Assembly: GCA_047495785.1 (NCBI GenBank)
Contig: JBLDXI010000001.1
Coordinates: 4,030,001 to 4,094,000 of the forward strand
Source of the DNA: Lepidodermella squamata
Taxonomy: Eukaryota; Gastrotricha
Direction of reading: 5' to 3'
Length of the DNA stretch: 64,000 bases
Shown here: positions 22,773 through 34,369 of the stretch, piece by piece
Position numbering within the stretch: the first letter of the stretch is position 1
How the letters are laid out: every line of letters begins with the position of its first letter
The notes under the pieces: model-generated
What the model saw: only the letters and a program-made list of their open reading frames with translations
The model's database searches: none
Told to the model about the DNA's origin: nothing
Program-made: the position numbers and the translations under genes

Positions 22773-23934
22773 ATGTTGTTCGAAACTTGCATCCTTTCCC
22801 TGGCTATCCGCCTAGCTGCTTCGGATAGGGTGCTATGGCTGTATCCTCGCTCATTCTACTACACTTGGGAAAAGTACAGTTACCATACTGGGAAGGGAAC
22901 CCCTAATCAAACTGGTTTGTTCGCGCACTCTGGCTCTTAAATCTAGCAATTATAATACTTTTCTTTTTCTTTCAGTGTACACGAATTTTCAGAAGCATTG
23001 CACAACTCCGTTGCTCAACTCGACGTCATACGCGATCGATTTTGACGAGACATACAACATTCACGGAAGTCTGCCTACGATCAGCTCTAACTCTCCGTAT
23101 GTTGATAAAAGCACCGGAACTCTGCTGCCAGAATATTACGCTCAGACATGTCAAATTTCACTGGTCGGGCCTGAGCGCTCAAAGCTAAGGCTGACGTTCC
23201 CGAAGGGTGCAACTGATTGCTCATTCTGGGGCACTGGCTGTCGCTTGGACGTTTCTCAACCTGGTGGGAGGTTGGTTTCTCTACCCTCTCCAGCTTGCGG
23301 ATCCTCGGAGCAGGTGTATCTCACGAATGGGAATTCAATTTCGATTAGCGTTACGTCATGCCTCTCAAGCCCTTTTACCAAATTCAACTTCACTTTTGTT
23401 GTCACAGTCGAGAGTAGAAGCCCAGATCCAATTGCTAATATCGAGGGTATAATCATAGCGTCCATATTCACTCCTATCATACTCGCGCTGCTCATTATCC
23501 TGATATCGAAGAAATGCTCTCAGTCAAACCACAGAACAAGGTGTCAGCAAAACGGATGTTGTTGCTGCCAACATAAGACTCGGCGAAATCAACACATTGC
23601 GCCAACAGTTTTCATTATACCCCCAACTGCAAGAGACGATATTGCGACGGCATCGGCTCCTAGGAGTTACGATCTCATCCCGCCCCGTCCTAACTCAGGA
23701 TTCTACGATGTGAATAAACGAGCTGTTTCTCCGTCATTCGACTCGCCACCCCCACCCTATGTTGCTGCAATGCAGGCAATCGGCAGATCGGCTGATTACA
23801 ACCGGCCTCAGTCAACAATTGGTTGGAACATGCAGGGGATAGAACGAGACCTGACGCAGGGTGAAATCTACCCCCAGCTTAGAGAACGCACCGAAGTTGC
23901 ACTGAGACCATCTAAACCTACGTCATATGCCTGA
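22773..23934 (+). CDS. CUB-like membrane protein, array member C
   Basis: Exons 22773-22914 and 22976-23934; 366 residues. A signal peptide is followed by LWLYPRSFYYTWEKYSYH. The phase-1 intron precedes V-Y-T-N-F-Q-K-H-C. The CUB-like domain has TYNIHGS, CQISLVGPE, FWGTGCRLDV, a central ACG and FNFTFVVTV. The transmembrane helix is ASIFTPIILALLIILI. A cysteine-rich segment (CQQNGCCCC) follows. The cytoplasmic tail contains SPPPPYVAAM (PPxY) and EIYPQL (YPxL). Nearest relative is member D, sharing IIPPTARDD and the PPPPY context. Nedd4-type WW-domain binding is inferred from the motif only. Confidence 0.8.
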
Positions 23935-24088
23935 ACATTGTTTTTTTTATGAATTCCGTAAATAAATCCAGTATGATTCATGGGAAATTTTTTATAATCG
24001 AATTTTATTAATAATTTACTATGGGGAAGTACGATGAATGTATTTATGCAAGGCTACAGCGCATCCTTTTATAGGCAAAACTAAAAAA

Positions 24089-25230
24089 ATGCTGCTGGTG
24101 ACATGTTTTATAACAATAGCCGTTAAGCATGTCGCTTCCGACACTGTTTTTTGGCTCTATCCGCGGTCGTTTTTCAATACTTGGGACAAGTATAGCTACC
24201 ATACCGCGCAGGGTCTCCCGAATCAAACGGGTTAGTTGTTGATGTCCAATGACCAAAAATGGCTACATTTTAAATCTTTTTTCGTTTAGTTTACCTTAAT
24301 TTCTTGAAACACTGCACCAGTCCAACCTTAAATGCCTCGTCATTTTCCATAAATTTCGACGAGACGTACAACATAGTTGGCAGCGTGCCACAGATGAGCT
24401 TCAACTCGCCTTTTGTCAACGGGGATACCGGAAGTTTGCTGCCAGAATATTTTGCACAGAACTGCTCCATTGCAATTTTCGGGCCGGAAAATGCACTTTT
24501 GCGGGTGAAAATTGTCAAAGATACTGCTGATTGCTCTTTCTGGGGACAAGGCTGCCAAGTCGTGCTGTCAAATCTAGGTAACCCAATCGTAGCTCTTCCT
24601 TCGACCACCACAGCCTGCGGACGGAATGAACTGAGCTATACAACGACTAGCAGTTACCTATCAATCAACTCTACATCATGCTTCTCGACTCCCTCGGCAG
24701 ACTTTAATTTTTCAATTGTTGTAACGGTAGTGGATGATGATGGTGATGGCAGCAATGCAATCGGCCCGATTGTTGCTGGGGTGCTTAGCGCGATTGGCGG
24801 GATCACACTGTTGATTATTAGGTCAATTTCATGTTGCAATGACTCTAACTGCACATGTGTGCTAGGCGTGTGCTGTATTTGTTTTATTCGAATTGCTAAT
24901 TCCTGCGGCTGTACTACGGCAGATCGGTGTTGCTGTTGCAAAAGACGCTCGGCTAATGTAGCCCCATCACTTGTTATCATCCCGCCCACTGCGAGGGATG
25001 ATCCGACGAATGCACCTGCCCCGGCTTATGAGGATGATGATGATTCGAAATCAGTGGATTCGGCTGTTGAATCACCACCACCGCCTTATATAACTGCAAT
25101 GCAGGAATCAGGTCTTCACCGTCCGAATTCCTCGGCTCGACCCCAGTCAAATGGAGCTCAGATACCTGATTTGTATCCTCCACTAACTAGAGAAGAAACT
25201 AACGCTATCAATAGATCCTCTAAAGTTTAA
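24089..25230 (+). CDS. CUB-like membrane protein, array member D
   Basis: Exons 24089-24230 and 24290-25230; 360 residues. I use the ATG at 24089 rather than an upstream in-frame one, because a TATA-like element lies near 24069 and the shorter start gives a clean signal peptide (MLLVTCFITIAVKHVAS). FWLYPRSFFNTWDKYSYH precedes the conserved intron and V-Y-L-N-F-L-K-H-C core. The CUB-like domain ends FNFSIVVTV. A weakly hydrophobic helix (AIGPIVAGVLSAIGGITLLII) is followed by a segment with about 14 cysteines (CCNDSNCTC, CCICF, RCCCCKRR). The tail has an acidic run, SPPPPYITAM and DLYPPL. Tandem duplicate of C. Confidence 0.8.
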
Positions 25231-25413
25231 AAGACGCCCATTTTTCGAATAAATGTATTTTCTATTTGTCATTTCTCTGACTTGAATTATTGATTTATCG
25301 TTTAATGCGTAGTGGTAACAATAGATATTTGTTGCTAAGCAACAATAGATCTGTACGCAAACACGGCGACATGTTGATCCAGCGGCCAATGAACCCACCA
25401 CTTGGAATGCAGA

Positions 25414-26582
25414 ATGCTCTGCGAAAGCATGGCTGATGCGAGAACAGTTTTAATAGTCCTAGTATTGCAACTGGGCCAAGTTGAATGTGGCTCCAATGTC
25501 GCGATTTACCCAAGGTCATTTAGCTTCTCATCGGACCAATTTTACACTGGTCCGGGTTTCGCTGCTTTGAAATCACTCCCGAGTATCTCTTCCAGCGGCT
25601 ATCAGATCTCGGGAGCTTTGATTGATCAAAAAGGTGGGGTTGCCTTATTCTCAATTTAAAATCTTTCTAAGTCGTTTTAAATTCAGTTTATGGAAACTTC
25701 TACTATCATTGCTCGGGCTATCCTCTTTACACGCAGAACTACAACGAGAGATACATAGTCTATGGAAGTGTTCCGATGATGGCTGATGGCCGTGGACCTT
25801 TCGTCGACACTAGTGGAAATGTTCTAACGAGCTACCTCGCAGATGTGTGTCAATTTTCAATAACAGCTCCAGATGGGAATGTACAACAGGTGGCATTCAG
25901 CGATTCTCAATGCAGCCAATGGCCAGTTGGCTGCTCGATTAGCGTCTACGAAGGTTCCATTTTTAACAAAGCCGCGTTTTCATACACTCAAACGAAAGAC
26001 GGGAGTCTAACGAGCTGTAGTAACAGTTTCTACACAACCTCGAACATGGTCGCGGTTAGCATTGTTCAATGCAACCCGAATCCGAGTCAAAACTTCAATT
26101 TCACGATGACGGTTACCCCGGCGAAGAAGAATGATGAAGTTCCAATCGCGTACATAGCTATTGGAGTCGTTGTTGGAGTTGTTGTAATTGCTATAATTGT
26201 TACTATTATCTGTTGTTGCTGTTGTGCTAAGACTTGTTGTTGTTGTTTCGTAAATTTGTGTACCTGTTGCTTTTGTCAGAAGACTACGACTGTTACTACT
26301 CAAAACCAACCGATTTCGCCTTCGAAACCAGCAGCAAATGTTGCAGTTGTCTCCAAAAATACCGCTAAAGACAGCGTAACTCCAGGCATCTATCCAAAAC
26401 TTGACTCTCCGCCCCCTCATGCTCCTCCTGCTCCTTCTGTAATATCTCATCAAAATATAAATGAAACCCAGAAACCTTCTTCTGATCAAGGTGTGACACC
26501 TACTGATGATGAAATTTACTCGAAAAGTAACGTAGATAATCCTCAACCTTTGTACCCCGTGCTTAACCAGCCGGCCAAATGA
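25414..26582 (+). CDS. CUB-like membrane protein, array member E
   Basis: Exons 25414-25633 and 25687-26582; 371 residues. A second in-frame ATG at 25429 is an alternative start. The signal peptide ends near GQVECGS and is followed by AIYPRSF and a serine-rich spacer. After the conserved phase-1 intron comes V-Y-G-N-F-Y-Y-H-C, then NYNERYIVYGSVP, CQFSITAPDG, QWPVGCSISV and QNFNFTMTV. The transmembrane helix (VVVGVVVIAIIVTII) runs straight into CCCCCAKTCCCC and CTCCFC. The tail holds GIYPKL and ends PLYPVLNQPAK, an ending shared with member F. Member F is its closest relative. Confidence 0.8.
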
Positions 26583-26821
26583 ATAAAAAGTGAAGCCTCT
26601 GGACTCATATCGATTTTTTGAATTAGTAATGACCGCATCCATGAGTTTGCTACCAAGGAATAAAAAAACAAGCAAACGTTTATTGATCATAACAGATCCC
26701 ACCTGCATATCGTTCTATCGATCGCACCATTGTTCGACTGCAAACAACATCATCCCATCGCTAGATTTTTAGAACGAAACGAGCCTGTATTATCAAGGTT
26801 TTTATTCCTTACAAAAATCCC

Positions 26822-28290
26822 ATGTTAGGGTGTCAAAGTTTTATTCTCCTCATTTGGCTGAATTCAGCAAATGCTGCGAGGGTATACATAGGTTACTCAC
26901 CGAGAGTCTATGCCTTGTCATCGTATTCCTCGTACTATTACTACTCCGGTTACTCGCCGTATTCCAGCGTTTATTTGGGGATATCATCCTCAAGCAGTTC
27001 TTCTAGTGGCTATCAAACTGCGAGCAGCTTTGATGATCAAAGAGGTGAGTTTCATTCAAATAGTGTGGTTCCAACTAAATCGTCTTGGTTTTGATAGTCT
27101 ATAGTAACTTCATCTACCACTGCAATGCAACGCCGTCCTTTCAGCAGAACTACAACGAGCGATACTTCATTCATGGAAGTGTGCCTATGACTTACGACGG
27201 CTCGTCCCCATTTGTAGACACAAATGGGATACCTTTGACAAACTATTTGACCGACTACTGCCAATTCACCCTTGCTGCACCTACAGGATACGTACATAAG
27301 ATGACATTCAGCGATGACAATTGTAAACAATGGTCTAGCGGCTGCACGTTGACTGTTTATGAGGATTCATTCGGGGGGAAAACTATTCTAGACCTGCCAT
27401 CTCTCAGTTCAAGCTGCTCTAGTCGATCCTTATACACTAGTTCTAATGTAGTTGCAGTTAAAGTTACTCAATGCAATCCGAATCCGAGCCAATACTTCAA
27501 TTTCACCTTAACATTCGTGCCTGCGAAATGGGTGAGTAGCAGCAGCAGTATTTCAGGGGTGGTTTACATCTCAATTGGCGCTGTTGCTCTGGTGTTCGTC
27601 GGACTATTCTTTTTGTTCCGATGGTGCTGCAGGCAGCCGCGGTACTATCAAAGGATTGCATGTTACTGCTGCTGTATGAGACCCCCTGTCACCCAGGTGA
27701 CACCTCGGCAACAAGTTTTCGCAACTCAATCGTCAGCCTATCCACCGCCTCATATCCAGACTCAAATCATCATTCAGCCGAACGGGGAAATTGCAAGGTG
27801 CGAGAGAGATGCTTATGGCAACGTGATTCAAGTTACGGGTATCAACCAGCCGCCGCCTTACCCAACTGGGCCTAATAAAATGGCGGTTGCCATGCCAACA
27901 CCACCCCCTCCTTACCAGCCGCAACCGCCAGCTGATGTTAGATTGTTGAGAGCAGAGCTGTCAGTTTCCGAGACTTCTTCAGTAGCATCCAATGAAGCCT
28001 TACAACCAGCGGGCCCTGGTATTGCCTCGCACCCAGTATCAGCAGCGGTACCAAGCGTGGATCCAACAATTTATACTGCTGGCTCAACAGCTAAGATCGC
28101 TCCAGGCAGGCCGGGTACGCTACAGCCCAGAACTACTCCGACCGTCCAAAGTGCAGGCATTGTCCAAGGTCAAACTTCTGTGAATAATGGACCCTCGGAA
28201 AACCCTGGAGATCCGAACCCTGGAGACATATACGGTTCAACAGGGGATGCCCAGCCCCTGCATGCTGTGATGAATCAACCAGCTAAATGA
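26822..28290 (+). CDS. CUB-like membrane protein, array member F
   Basis: Exons 26822-27044 and 27098-28290; 471 residues. The signal peptide (MLGCQSFILLIWLNSANA) is followed by a Tyr/Ser-rich low-complexity segment in place of LYPRSF. The conserved phase-1 intron precedes V-Y-S-N-F-I-Y-H-C. NYNERYFIHGSVP, CQFTLAAPTG, QWSSGCTLTV and YFNFTLTF define the CUB-like domain. The transmembrane helix is VYISIGAVALVFVGLFFLF. CCRQ, CYCCCM and a proline-rich tail of over 200 residues follow, with NQPPPYPTG and TPPPPYQPQ (two PPxY motifs). The end, LHAVMNQPAK, parallels member E. Confidence 0.8.
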
Positions 28291-28745
28291 ACAGGAAATA
28301 ATAGATATGTCAGTGTTTTTGGCTCTTCAAAAGTGTGACATGATTAAGCTGAGATATTGTCATGAGTCATGAGATAATTTACTAATAAAATCACGACTGA
28401 AAAGTAGAATGCAAAGCTAGCAGTGAGGCCTGCTCGTGGGAGCCGAGGCGTGGTAATTTGAAACCGTTAGACAAAGTTTCTGGAATGCAGTGTCACAAAA
28501 AAATAATTAAGTACATGTTCAAAAAATTTTCCGATAACATATCGCAGTCATATTTCGCCAAATGTTCTCGCAGTACGCGGAAAGGCATTTTTTCTCACGT
28601 ATTTTGCATCTGACGACGTGTGAGGCTTCCTAGGGTCTTGAATTAAGACATGGGCCTTTTTATCACCCCAGGAGGAATTCGCTTAAAAGCTTAGCTGAAA
28701 GCTTCCGCTTCCGCTCGAACTCGCAACTTGGGACCGACCTGCCGC
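28291..28745. other. Intergenic spacer
   Basis: About 450 bp; AATAAA near 28385 ends member F. No other element is recognised apart from the TATA box that follows. Confidence 0.5.
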
Positions 28746-28752
28746 TATAAAA
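28746..28752 (+). promoter_or_regulatory. TATA box of a small gene
   Basis: TATAAAA about 100 bp upstream of the ATG at 28846. Confidence 0.55.
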
Positions 28753-28845
28753 TCAACGCAGAATCACGGCGAAAGCATCATTCAAGCAGACATATATTCT
28801 TACATTCAAAATCTTTACACGCCTCAACTAACGCTCGGCATCACC

Positions 28846-29061
28846 ATGAACGCACGCGTCGAACTACTCCTGTACAAAGTGATGACTGCTTCATGCTCGA
28901 AATCGACTCAAAGCGATGCGAAACCGAAACCTGTTCGAAGCCAATCTTGCGAACATCGGCCTGCAATCATGTCTCACATCACCCACACTATCAAACAGGC
29001 GGTGCGGGGTGATGGAGCGAAACTTCTTTTGGAGCCGGCCCTGAGCGCACCAAACCTTTAA
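28846..29061 (+). CDS. Small protein, 71 aa, YxVM motif
   Basis: ATG ORF of 71 residues with its own TATA box and an AATAAA at about 29091. N-terminus MNARVELLLYKVMTASCSK; the remainder is basic and polar. The V-E-L-L-L-Y-K-V-M block resembles the ORF at 9924 (V-E-H-L-F-Y-S-V-M) and, more loosely, the one at 8051. It lies on the same strand inside the CUB-like array. No signal peptide or known domain. An overlapping ORF in another frame (28728-29012) is considered a shadow. Confidence 0.5.
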   Translation: MNARVELLLYKVMTASCSKSTQSDAKPKPVRSQSCEHRPAIMSHITHTIKQAVRGDGAKLLLEPALSAPNL

Positions 29062-29238
29062 ATAATTGTTATCTCAAGATTGTTATCAATCAATAAATAT
29101 GTATCTCTGCATAATTTCTAGTCTTTTGATCACGTAATTTGGGTGCATCTTACAATGATGCGTAAATAATTTATTGCGAAAAGGGATATTTAGTCCATCT
29201 TAATTTGCAGGCTCTAGTCTTTGTGCAGACCAATAGTT

Positions 29239-30276
29239 ATGAACTCTCGCGTAGCTTCAATTGTTTTGGTGCGAATTTTTGGCTTTAACGTGGTTTTTGG
29301 CCACTTGGGGCTGTGGATCTATCCCAGATCGTTTTTTAGCGGAACGCAACAGAAGTCCTCGGAGGCGAAACCTCCATCGTTTTCAGGTCGGCAAAATGTC
29401 CACTGTTTCAACGTTAATATACAAACTGAATCGATTTTTCAAGTTTACTCAAATTTCATACACCATTGCATAGCTGAGGCGTATGCTATCGACTTCAACG
29501 AAACTTATTACATTTACGGTTAGTTTTTCCCTCGATTTGCGCCACTTACGTCATAGGTCATGTGATTTGCGTCATGATTTCCAGGAAGTGTACCCGAAAC
29601 AGACGTATTTTCGCCTTACACGAGCAAAACAAAGCCTTACTACACGGAGTCACGTTTCTTGTCCCCAAACTGCTCGTTCACGATCCTGGGCCCTGAGCGC
29701 GGAATATTGTCCCTTCAGGTTGAAGTGATGCAAATGAGGCCGAAACCTGCTATCACTTCAAGAATCAATACGAAGTGCTACAAACACGAGTTCTGGTTTC
29801 ATTTTCATGGCCCAGCTGCAGTGGATGGGTTGACAGAACGAGTTATGAGCTCGTCAACACTGGCCTATGGTGGAACTTTCAGCGCGAAGACACACTCCAA
29901 TCTTGTCGCTTTTCACTCGCAAAATAACCTGAAATGTCGGCGAAATTTCACGATCAGGCTTACGGTGGAAAGACGTCCTCAAGTTGAAGTTACTGCTCAA
30001 ACCCGAAATATATTTTGGCCATTATTCGGAATAGGCGCTGCTGCTGTTACTGTAGGTATCCTGGTATTTTTTTACTGTTTTATGAGAAGGAAAATGTTGC
30101 CGCGGCAAGCCAAAACTCAGCAACCTCCGACGTCGATCGGACAACTCGAAAATCTTGAAATGCTGCTGAAATTGTATAATCAAGGCGAGTTGGGGGCGAT
30201 TTCGAACTGCGATATGAATGAATATAGCGAAAAATGCCCCAGACACGAGGTAGAGATTCACGGTGCAACTCTGTGA
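29239..30276 (+). CDS. CUB-like membrane protein, array member G
   Basis: Exons 29239-29386, 29444-29518 and 29585-30276; 304 residues. After the signal region come LWIYPRSFFSGTQQ, the conserved phase-1 intron, V-Y-S-N-F-I-H-H-C and TYYIYG. A second phase-1 intron then precedes GSVPETD; members H-K share this second intron position. CSFTILGPERG starts the second half of the CUB-like domain and NFTIRLTV ends it. It lacks the W-x-x-G-C segment seen in other members, so the domain is degenerate. The transmembrane helix (LFGIGAAAVTVGILVFFYCF) is followed by a basic stretch and a short tail without PPxY. Confidence 0.75.
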
Positions 30277-30482
30277 GTGTGAGAAATTTGTAAAACTTTT
30301 GAAGTAAACAACGTGAAATGTGCTGATCTGAAGCATTTACGACTACCATTAGCTAGTCCAGCCATAGCAACAGAGAGCTACGATAGCAACGATGGAGAGT
30401 TCACGCTGCACTTTGGTGGGAGAACGACATACGAACCTGGCAAAATTTAATATCAAATGAAAGTGCCATTCGAAAATCCGAA

Positions 30483-32080
30483 ATGAAAATTATCTTAACC
30501 CCAATACTGCAATTATTTTTCTTGATCTATTCTTGCCATGCACAGAAGGGTACCACGACCACCCTCAGTGATAAGGATGCTCTCTTGGAGCAGCTTCGGA
30601 TCATGGATGATATGCTGAACGAGTATGGCCACTATCCAATCGATATCAAAGATCGCAGGCCTTTGACGCCGAGATCAAATATGTATATTAACAATGTAAC
30701 AAGTGAGCTACTCACCTCATAGAAGATATACGTTGGGTATTTATATCTTACCTTTGCCTCTCAGTGTTTGGTAACTATCATGGTCATTGCTACAATCCGA
30801 AGCCTTACTTCACAGAAAACGAAAAAGATTCTTATACCATTTATGGCAAGTTTTTAATGAATTTCTCGCAAGTCGCTGTTAATGATAAAATGATAAAATA
30901 GGAAGTCTTCCTTCATCTGAGCGGAAGTATTCAATCTCTTCAAATACGCCATGTCACATTCAAATTTCGGCCCGAAAATTGAAAAACAACGACCCGGCAA
31001 ATGCAATGACTTTCAAGATTGCTTTCTCAATGGCTCTGTCTAGCTTGTGTTCAGCCTTGGGAATTCCCCAGGATCCGGAAGCCTTTGGTTTCAGGTTACA
31101 GGTCTTGGATGGCGATGTATCCCTGGATGATGCTACTAATGGCCTTAAAAACTCATCCATTGTAAGTTTCATTATGACGCCGATCATGCAAATAGCTCAG
31201 GAACTCTTCGCCTCAGCTTTTGGACCTTCCGAGCAAAAATTCAGATCCCTGCGCGTCAGCCATGGTTACGTCGACGAAAAACGTAATTACGATAATAGCG
31301 ACGTATAACATCGATACAATTGACCTCGACACCAATTACTCTTTGGTTATTCAAACAACCGTGCCTACGTCATCGACAGTTCAGAATGATGCAAAAGGGG
31401 CGCAATTTACCGCTTTGTGGGTCTGTATTGCCGTAATTTGCGTGGCTGCGATAGTCGCAGCTATCTTTTTCGTCTATCGAAAAATGAACAAAAAACGCTT
31501 AAGATCGAGCATCCTGCCGGTCTATCAAAAGAGGAGAAGCACTAATCCTCAGATAAGGATTACAGATGCTCAACTGCATGGACACCCTGTAACCCCAGGA
31601 TGTACGCATTTCCGGAAAAATCGAAAATGTCAATATTTTCTGTTTTAAAAACAGATCACTTTGAGGAAAAAGCTACTCAAATAGACCCGATCAGAACCCC
31701 TAGCCACGAGGAATTTAGATCGGTAAGTTTTAGTTCCTTACGACGCCCAGATCTCGTTCACCTTGTTTTTCTGCTGTTAGAGGAGAGCGTCGGTTGTCTC
31801 AGTGGGTGCCTTTAGTCAGCACGGCGGTATCGATCCTGTACCAACTCCACTACCCAACAGGCGAGTCTCAATTGTTTCTCTTTGTCCAGAAGTTCATTCT
31901 TTTATGCATGATTTTGATGACGCCTCACGTCGCTACAGCCCGCCCAACTCAGACCTCTCAGTTAGTCAAATTTCAGCCCAGCCTGGCTCCGCCCGACTCT
32001 CGCTGCCCCTTGCTACGACTGGAACAGCTCCGCCTGGCAGCAGACGGCATTCGTCTAATCTTGTTAATGGTCTTGAATGA
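30483..32080 (+). CDS. CUB-like membrane protein, array member H
   Basis: Six exons: 30483-30702, 30765-30845, 30902-31161, 31217-31601, 31655-31722 and 31781-32080; 437 residues. The signal peptide is MKIILTPILQLFFLIYSCHA. The conserved intron precedes M-F-G-N-Y-H-G-H-C; SYTIYG is followed by the second intron and GSLP. The second intron appears to begin with GC (GC-AG class). CHIQIS, a phase-0 intron and LLDLPSK continue the domain. Transmembrane helix WVCIAVICVAAIVAAIFFVY. The basic and Ser/Pro-rich tail is spread over three exons, an arrangement unlike members C-F. The last two junctions rest on reading frame only. Confidence 0.65.
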
Positions 32081-32393
32081 GAGGATACCCTCGAGTAACC
32101 TTGATTTCGTGGGATTTTCCTGCGACGCAGAGAGCTGCAGGCAGCTTTTAGCGAACATTTTGTCGCGTTTAGTGAGTGGTGATGAGTGATCATTAATAAA
32201 TTAGCGAATCGCTTATCCGGCGTCGATTTGTTGATGAAAAAAAACTAAGTTGCGTGGTAACCACGCGCATCCACTAGGAATTGTCACAATTTGGCTGAGG
32301 ATTCCCTTCAACCTGTTTTGCGGTGGAATAAAAAAAAACAAGTAGTAGCTTCAAAGCATCAACATGTTTGCTTGCTTTGCTGGACGCGGGCAA

Positions 32394-32400
32394 TATAAGG
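32394..32400 (+). promoter_or_regulatory. TATA box of member I
   Basis: TATAAGG 48 bp before the ATG at 32442. It also argues against the longer in-frame start at 32364. Confidence 0.5.
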
Positions 32401-32441
32401 GACGGCGAGCGATAAACAATCACAACAACAAGAAAGCTGGG

Positions 32442-33988
32442 ATGGAAATTAGCATCGCAATTTCCACCTGGCTCCTTGGTCTATTCGTCCTAACCGAGGG
32501 CGCAAGTATACCTCTCAATCTCAATGACCTCCCGAGTGATGACACCGCGATCTCTTTGTCCCTCTCAAACGATACTGACAGCAAAATCGCTATTTTTGGT
32601 AATTTTACTAATAGTTAACGAGGTAGAGATAAAATTGTGTTTCTTAGGCCCTCTCGTGAATAGAGACGATTCTTTTGAAATCAACATAGCAATCGCTGCT
32701 CCGGATGGATATTTGATACGGACGGTGTTTTCCAGTCGATTTTACTCATGCTACCGAGGTCGAAAGCCTACAAGTTGGCCAGCTGGTTGGACGATGACAA
32801 TTCACGACGAAAATCCATCGACCAGCGCATTGGTAAGGCTCTAAATCTTCTTAAACCCTGTTAAATAGTCCTTATTTCTGTCTCCAGCTTTCACTGCCCT
32901 ATGGAGCAACTTATCTAACCACGGGAAGTGCTTGTTTCGTAGCAGGAGCGATTTCGAGCTCGAACTACGCCACGGTTATCTTCCGATTCTCAGTAGACCC
33001 TTCGGCGAGCATTCTACAGACAGACAACAACTTCACCCTACTTTTAACCCCTGTTCTAAAGTCACAAGTTGACTGCTCGCTATGGGAAACAGCGTCAAAC
33101 AGCGTTTGCTCTGGCAAAAATGACGGAGGTTCCGTTTCTATGAACGTTGTCTACATCGTTGGGGCATTTATAGCCGTCATAGTTGCTGGGGTGATCGCTC
33201 TAATCGGAAGGGCAGCTTGTAAGCACTACGAGAAAATGCGGAATAGAAGACTGTCAAGTCATATCATTGATGCGAACGGTAATCTGGGAGATATCACAGC
33301 TGGGGAAATGAGCAGTCGACGAGTCCAGCGGAAGATCAAGCAAATTTTGATGCAGCCTGTTCCGTCACTAGCCGCTCTTGTCCAGCGACACTCTGAGGTT
33401 GCAGCTGTTACGGAAATGTGGCGCAAGGAGCATCATGGCAGGGAACATCGAAGAAATAGCCAAGTTCAAGGCACGAGTCAACTTCAGCCGCCATCTCAGC
33501 GCCGCCACGAGCCGTTAGGGAACAGACTTTCCACCCTTAGTACGTCAAGCCACGCTCCACTGATGCGGAACCACTCGAATAATCTAGCGGCAACCTTGAA
33601 TGCTCCCCTGGACCACAATCCAGACCCAGATCTTGGTAGGATTCTTGGATGAAAACCTTAATGTTTATTGATTTTCCTCCACGCAGAGGGTGATACAATG
33701 ACAGGATTCCCAAAGAAAGGAAGCAAGGGTATGGCAGAGACTGACTTCACTTATCCAAATGATGGTATTGTAAGTTTTGATTTGTTTACATTAGGGCGTA
33801 GTTGATTTTGATGTTCTATTTAGGAAATCGTTATAGGTCCTATACAACCAGCGTATTGTGCCCCCGATTTGACAACTGCAAGGCATGAGGTCTACAACGG
33901 CCAAGGACCATCCGCTCCCATTGACCCGTTATCGACTGTTGACGACCCTAAATCGCCGGTTCATCCGTGCGCAGTCGCTCAGATGTAG
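32442..33988 (+). CDS. CUB-like membrane protein, array member I
   Basis: Exons 32442-32598, 32648-32832, 32888-33635, 33687-33769 and 33824-33988; 445 residues. The signal peptide (MEISIAISTWLLGLFVLTEGA) is followed by a short N-terminus that lacks the usual LYPRSF and V-Y-x-N-F core. The phase-1 intron after AIFG is the second family intron. INIAIAAPDGY, WPAGWTMTI, a phase-0 intron, LSLPYG and NNFTLLLTP give the CUB-like half domain. Transmembrane helix VVYIVGAFIAVIVAGVIALI, then a basic tail of about 240 residues. The first part of the domain is therefore lost or greatly shortened. Confidence 0.65.
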
Positions 33989-34369
33989 TCAACAAGTTGA
34001 CTTATTCATTCGCCCCTTTTATTTTTTGTTAACACCCTAATCATCGCCTATTCACGTTATTTTTACATACAACACATGCTTTTGAATATTTTATTGTAAG
34101 ATGTGATTCAAGATGTTGTTGTTTGTGGACAATAAAAACTACGAGTGGTGAAGTAAAAAATGCATAGTAAACGCCGAGTGAGTGAATGGCGCGCGTGATT
34201 GGGCCGCTGCCAGCAACACGCAAAACAAAGAGCGCTGCTATTTCCAACCTATTGTTAGCAGGGGCGGAAAGCGACGCACGCAATTTTTGCGTTAATGTCA
34301 CCTTACCGCGAGGAAAAAATTACTCGCTATCAAAATCTTGGCATTTGGCCTTAAATTTTCACGAAAGAC
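33989..34369. other. Intergenic spacer
   Basis: 380 bp between members I and J; AATAAA at about 34131. No coding signal is accepted. Confidence 0.5.

Noticed and set aside
26007-26708. 233-codon minus-strand ORF
   Set aside because: Antisense to member E; long only because of that gene's codon bias (Asn/Arg/Ser-rich shadow).
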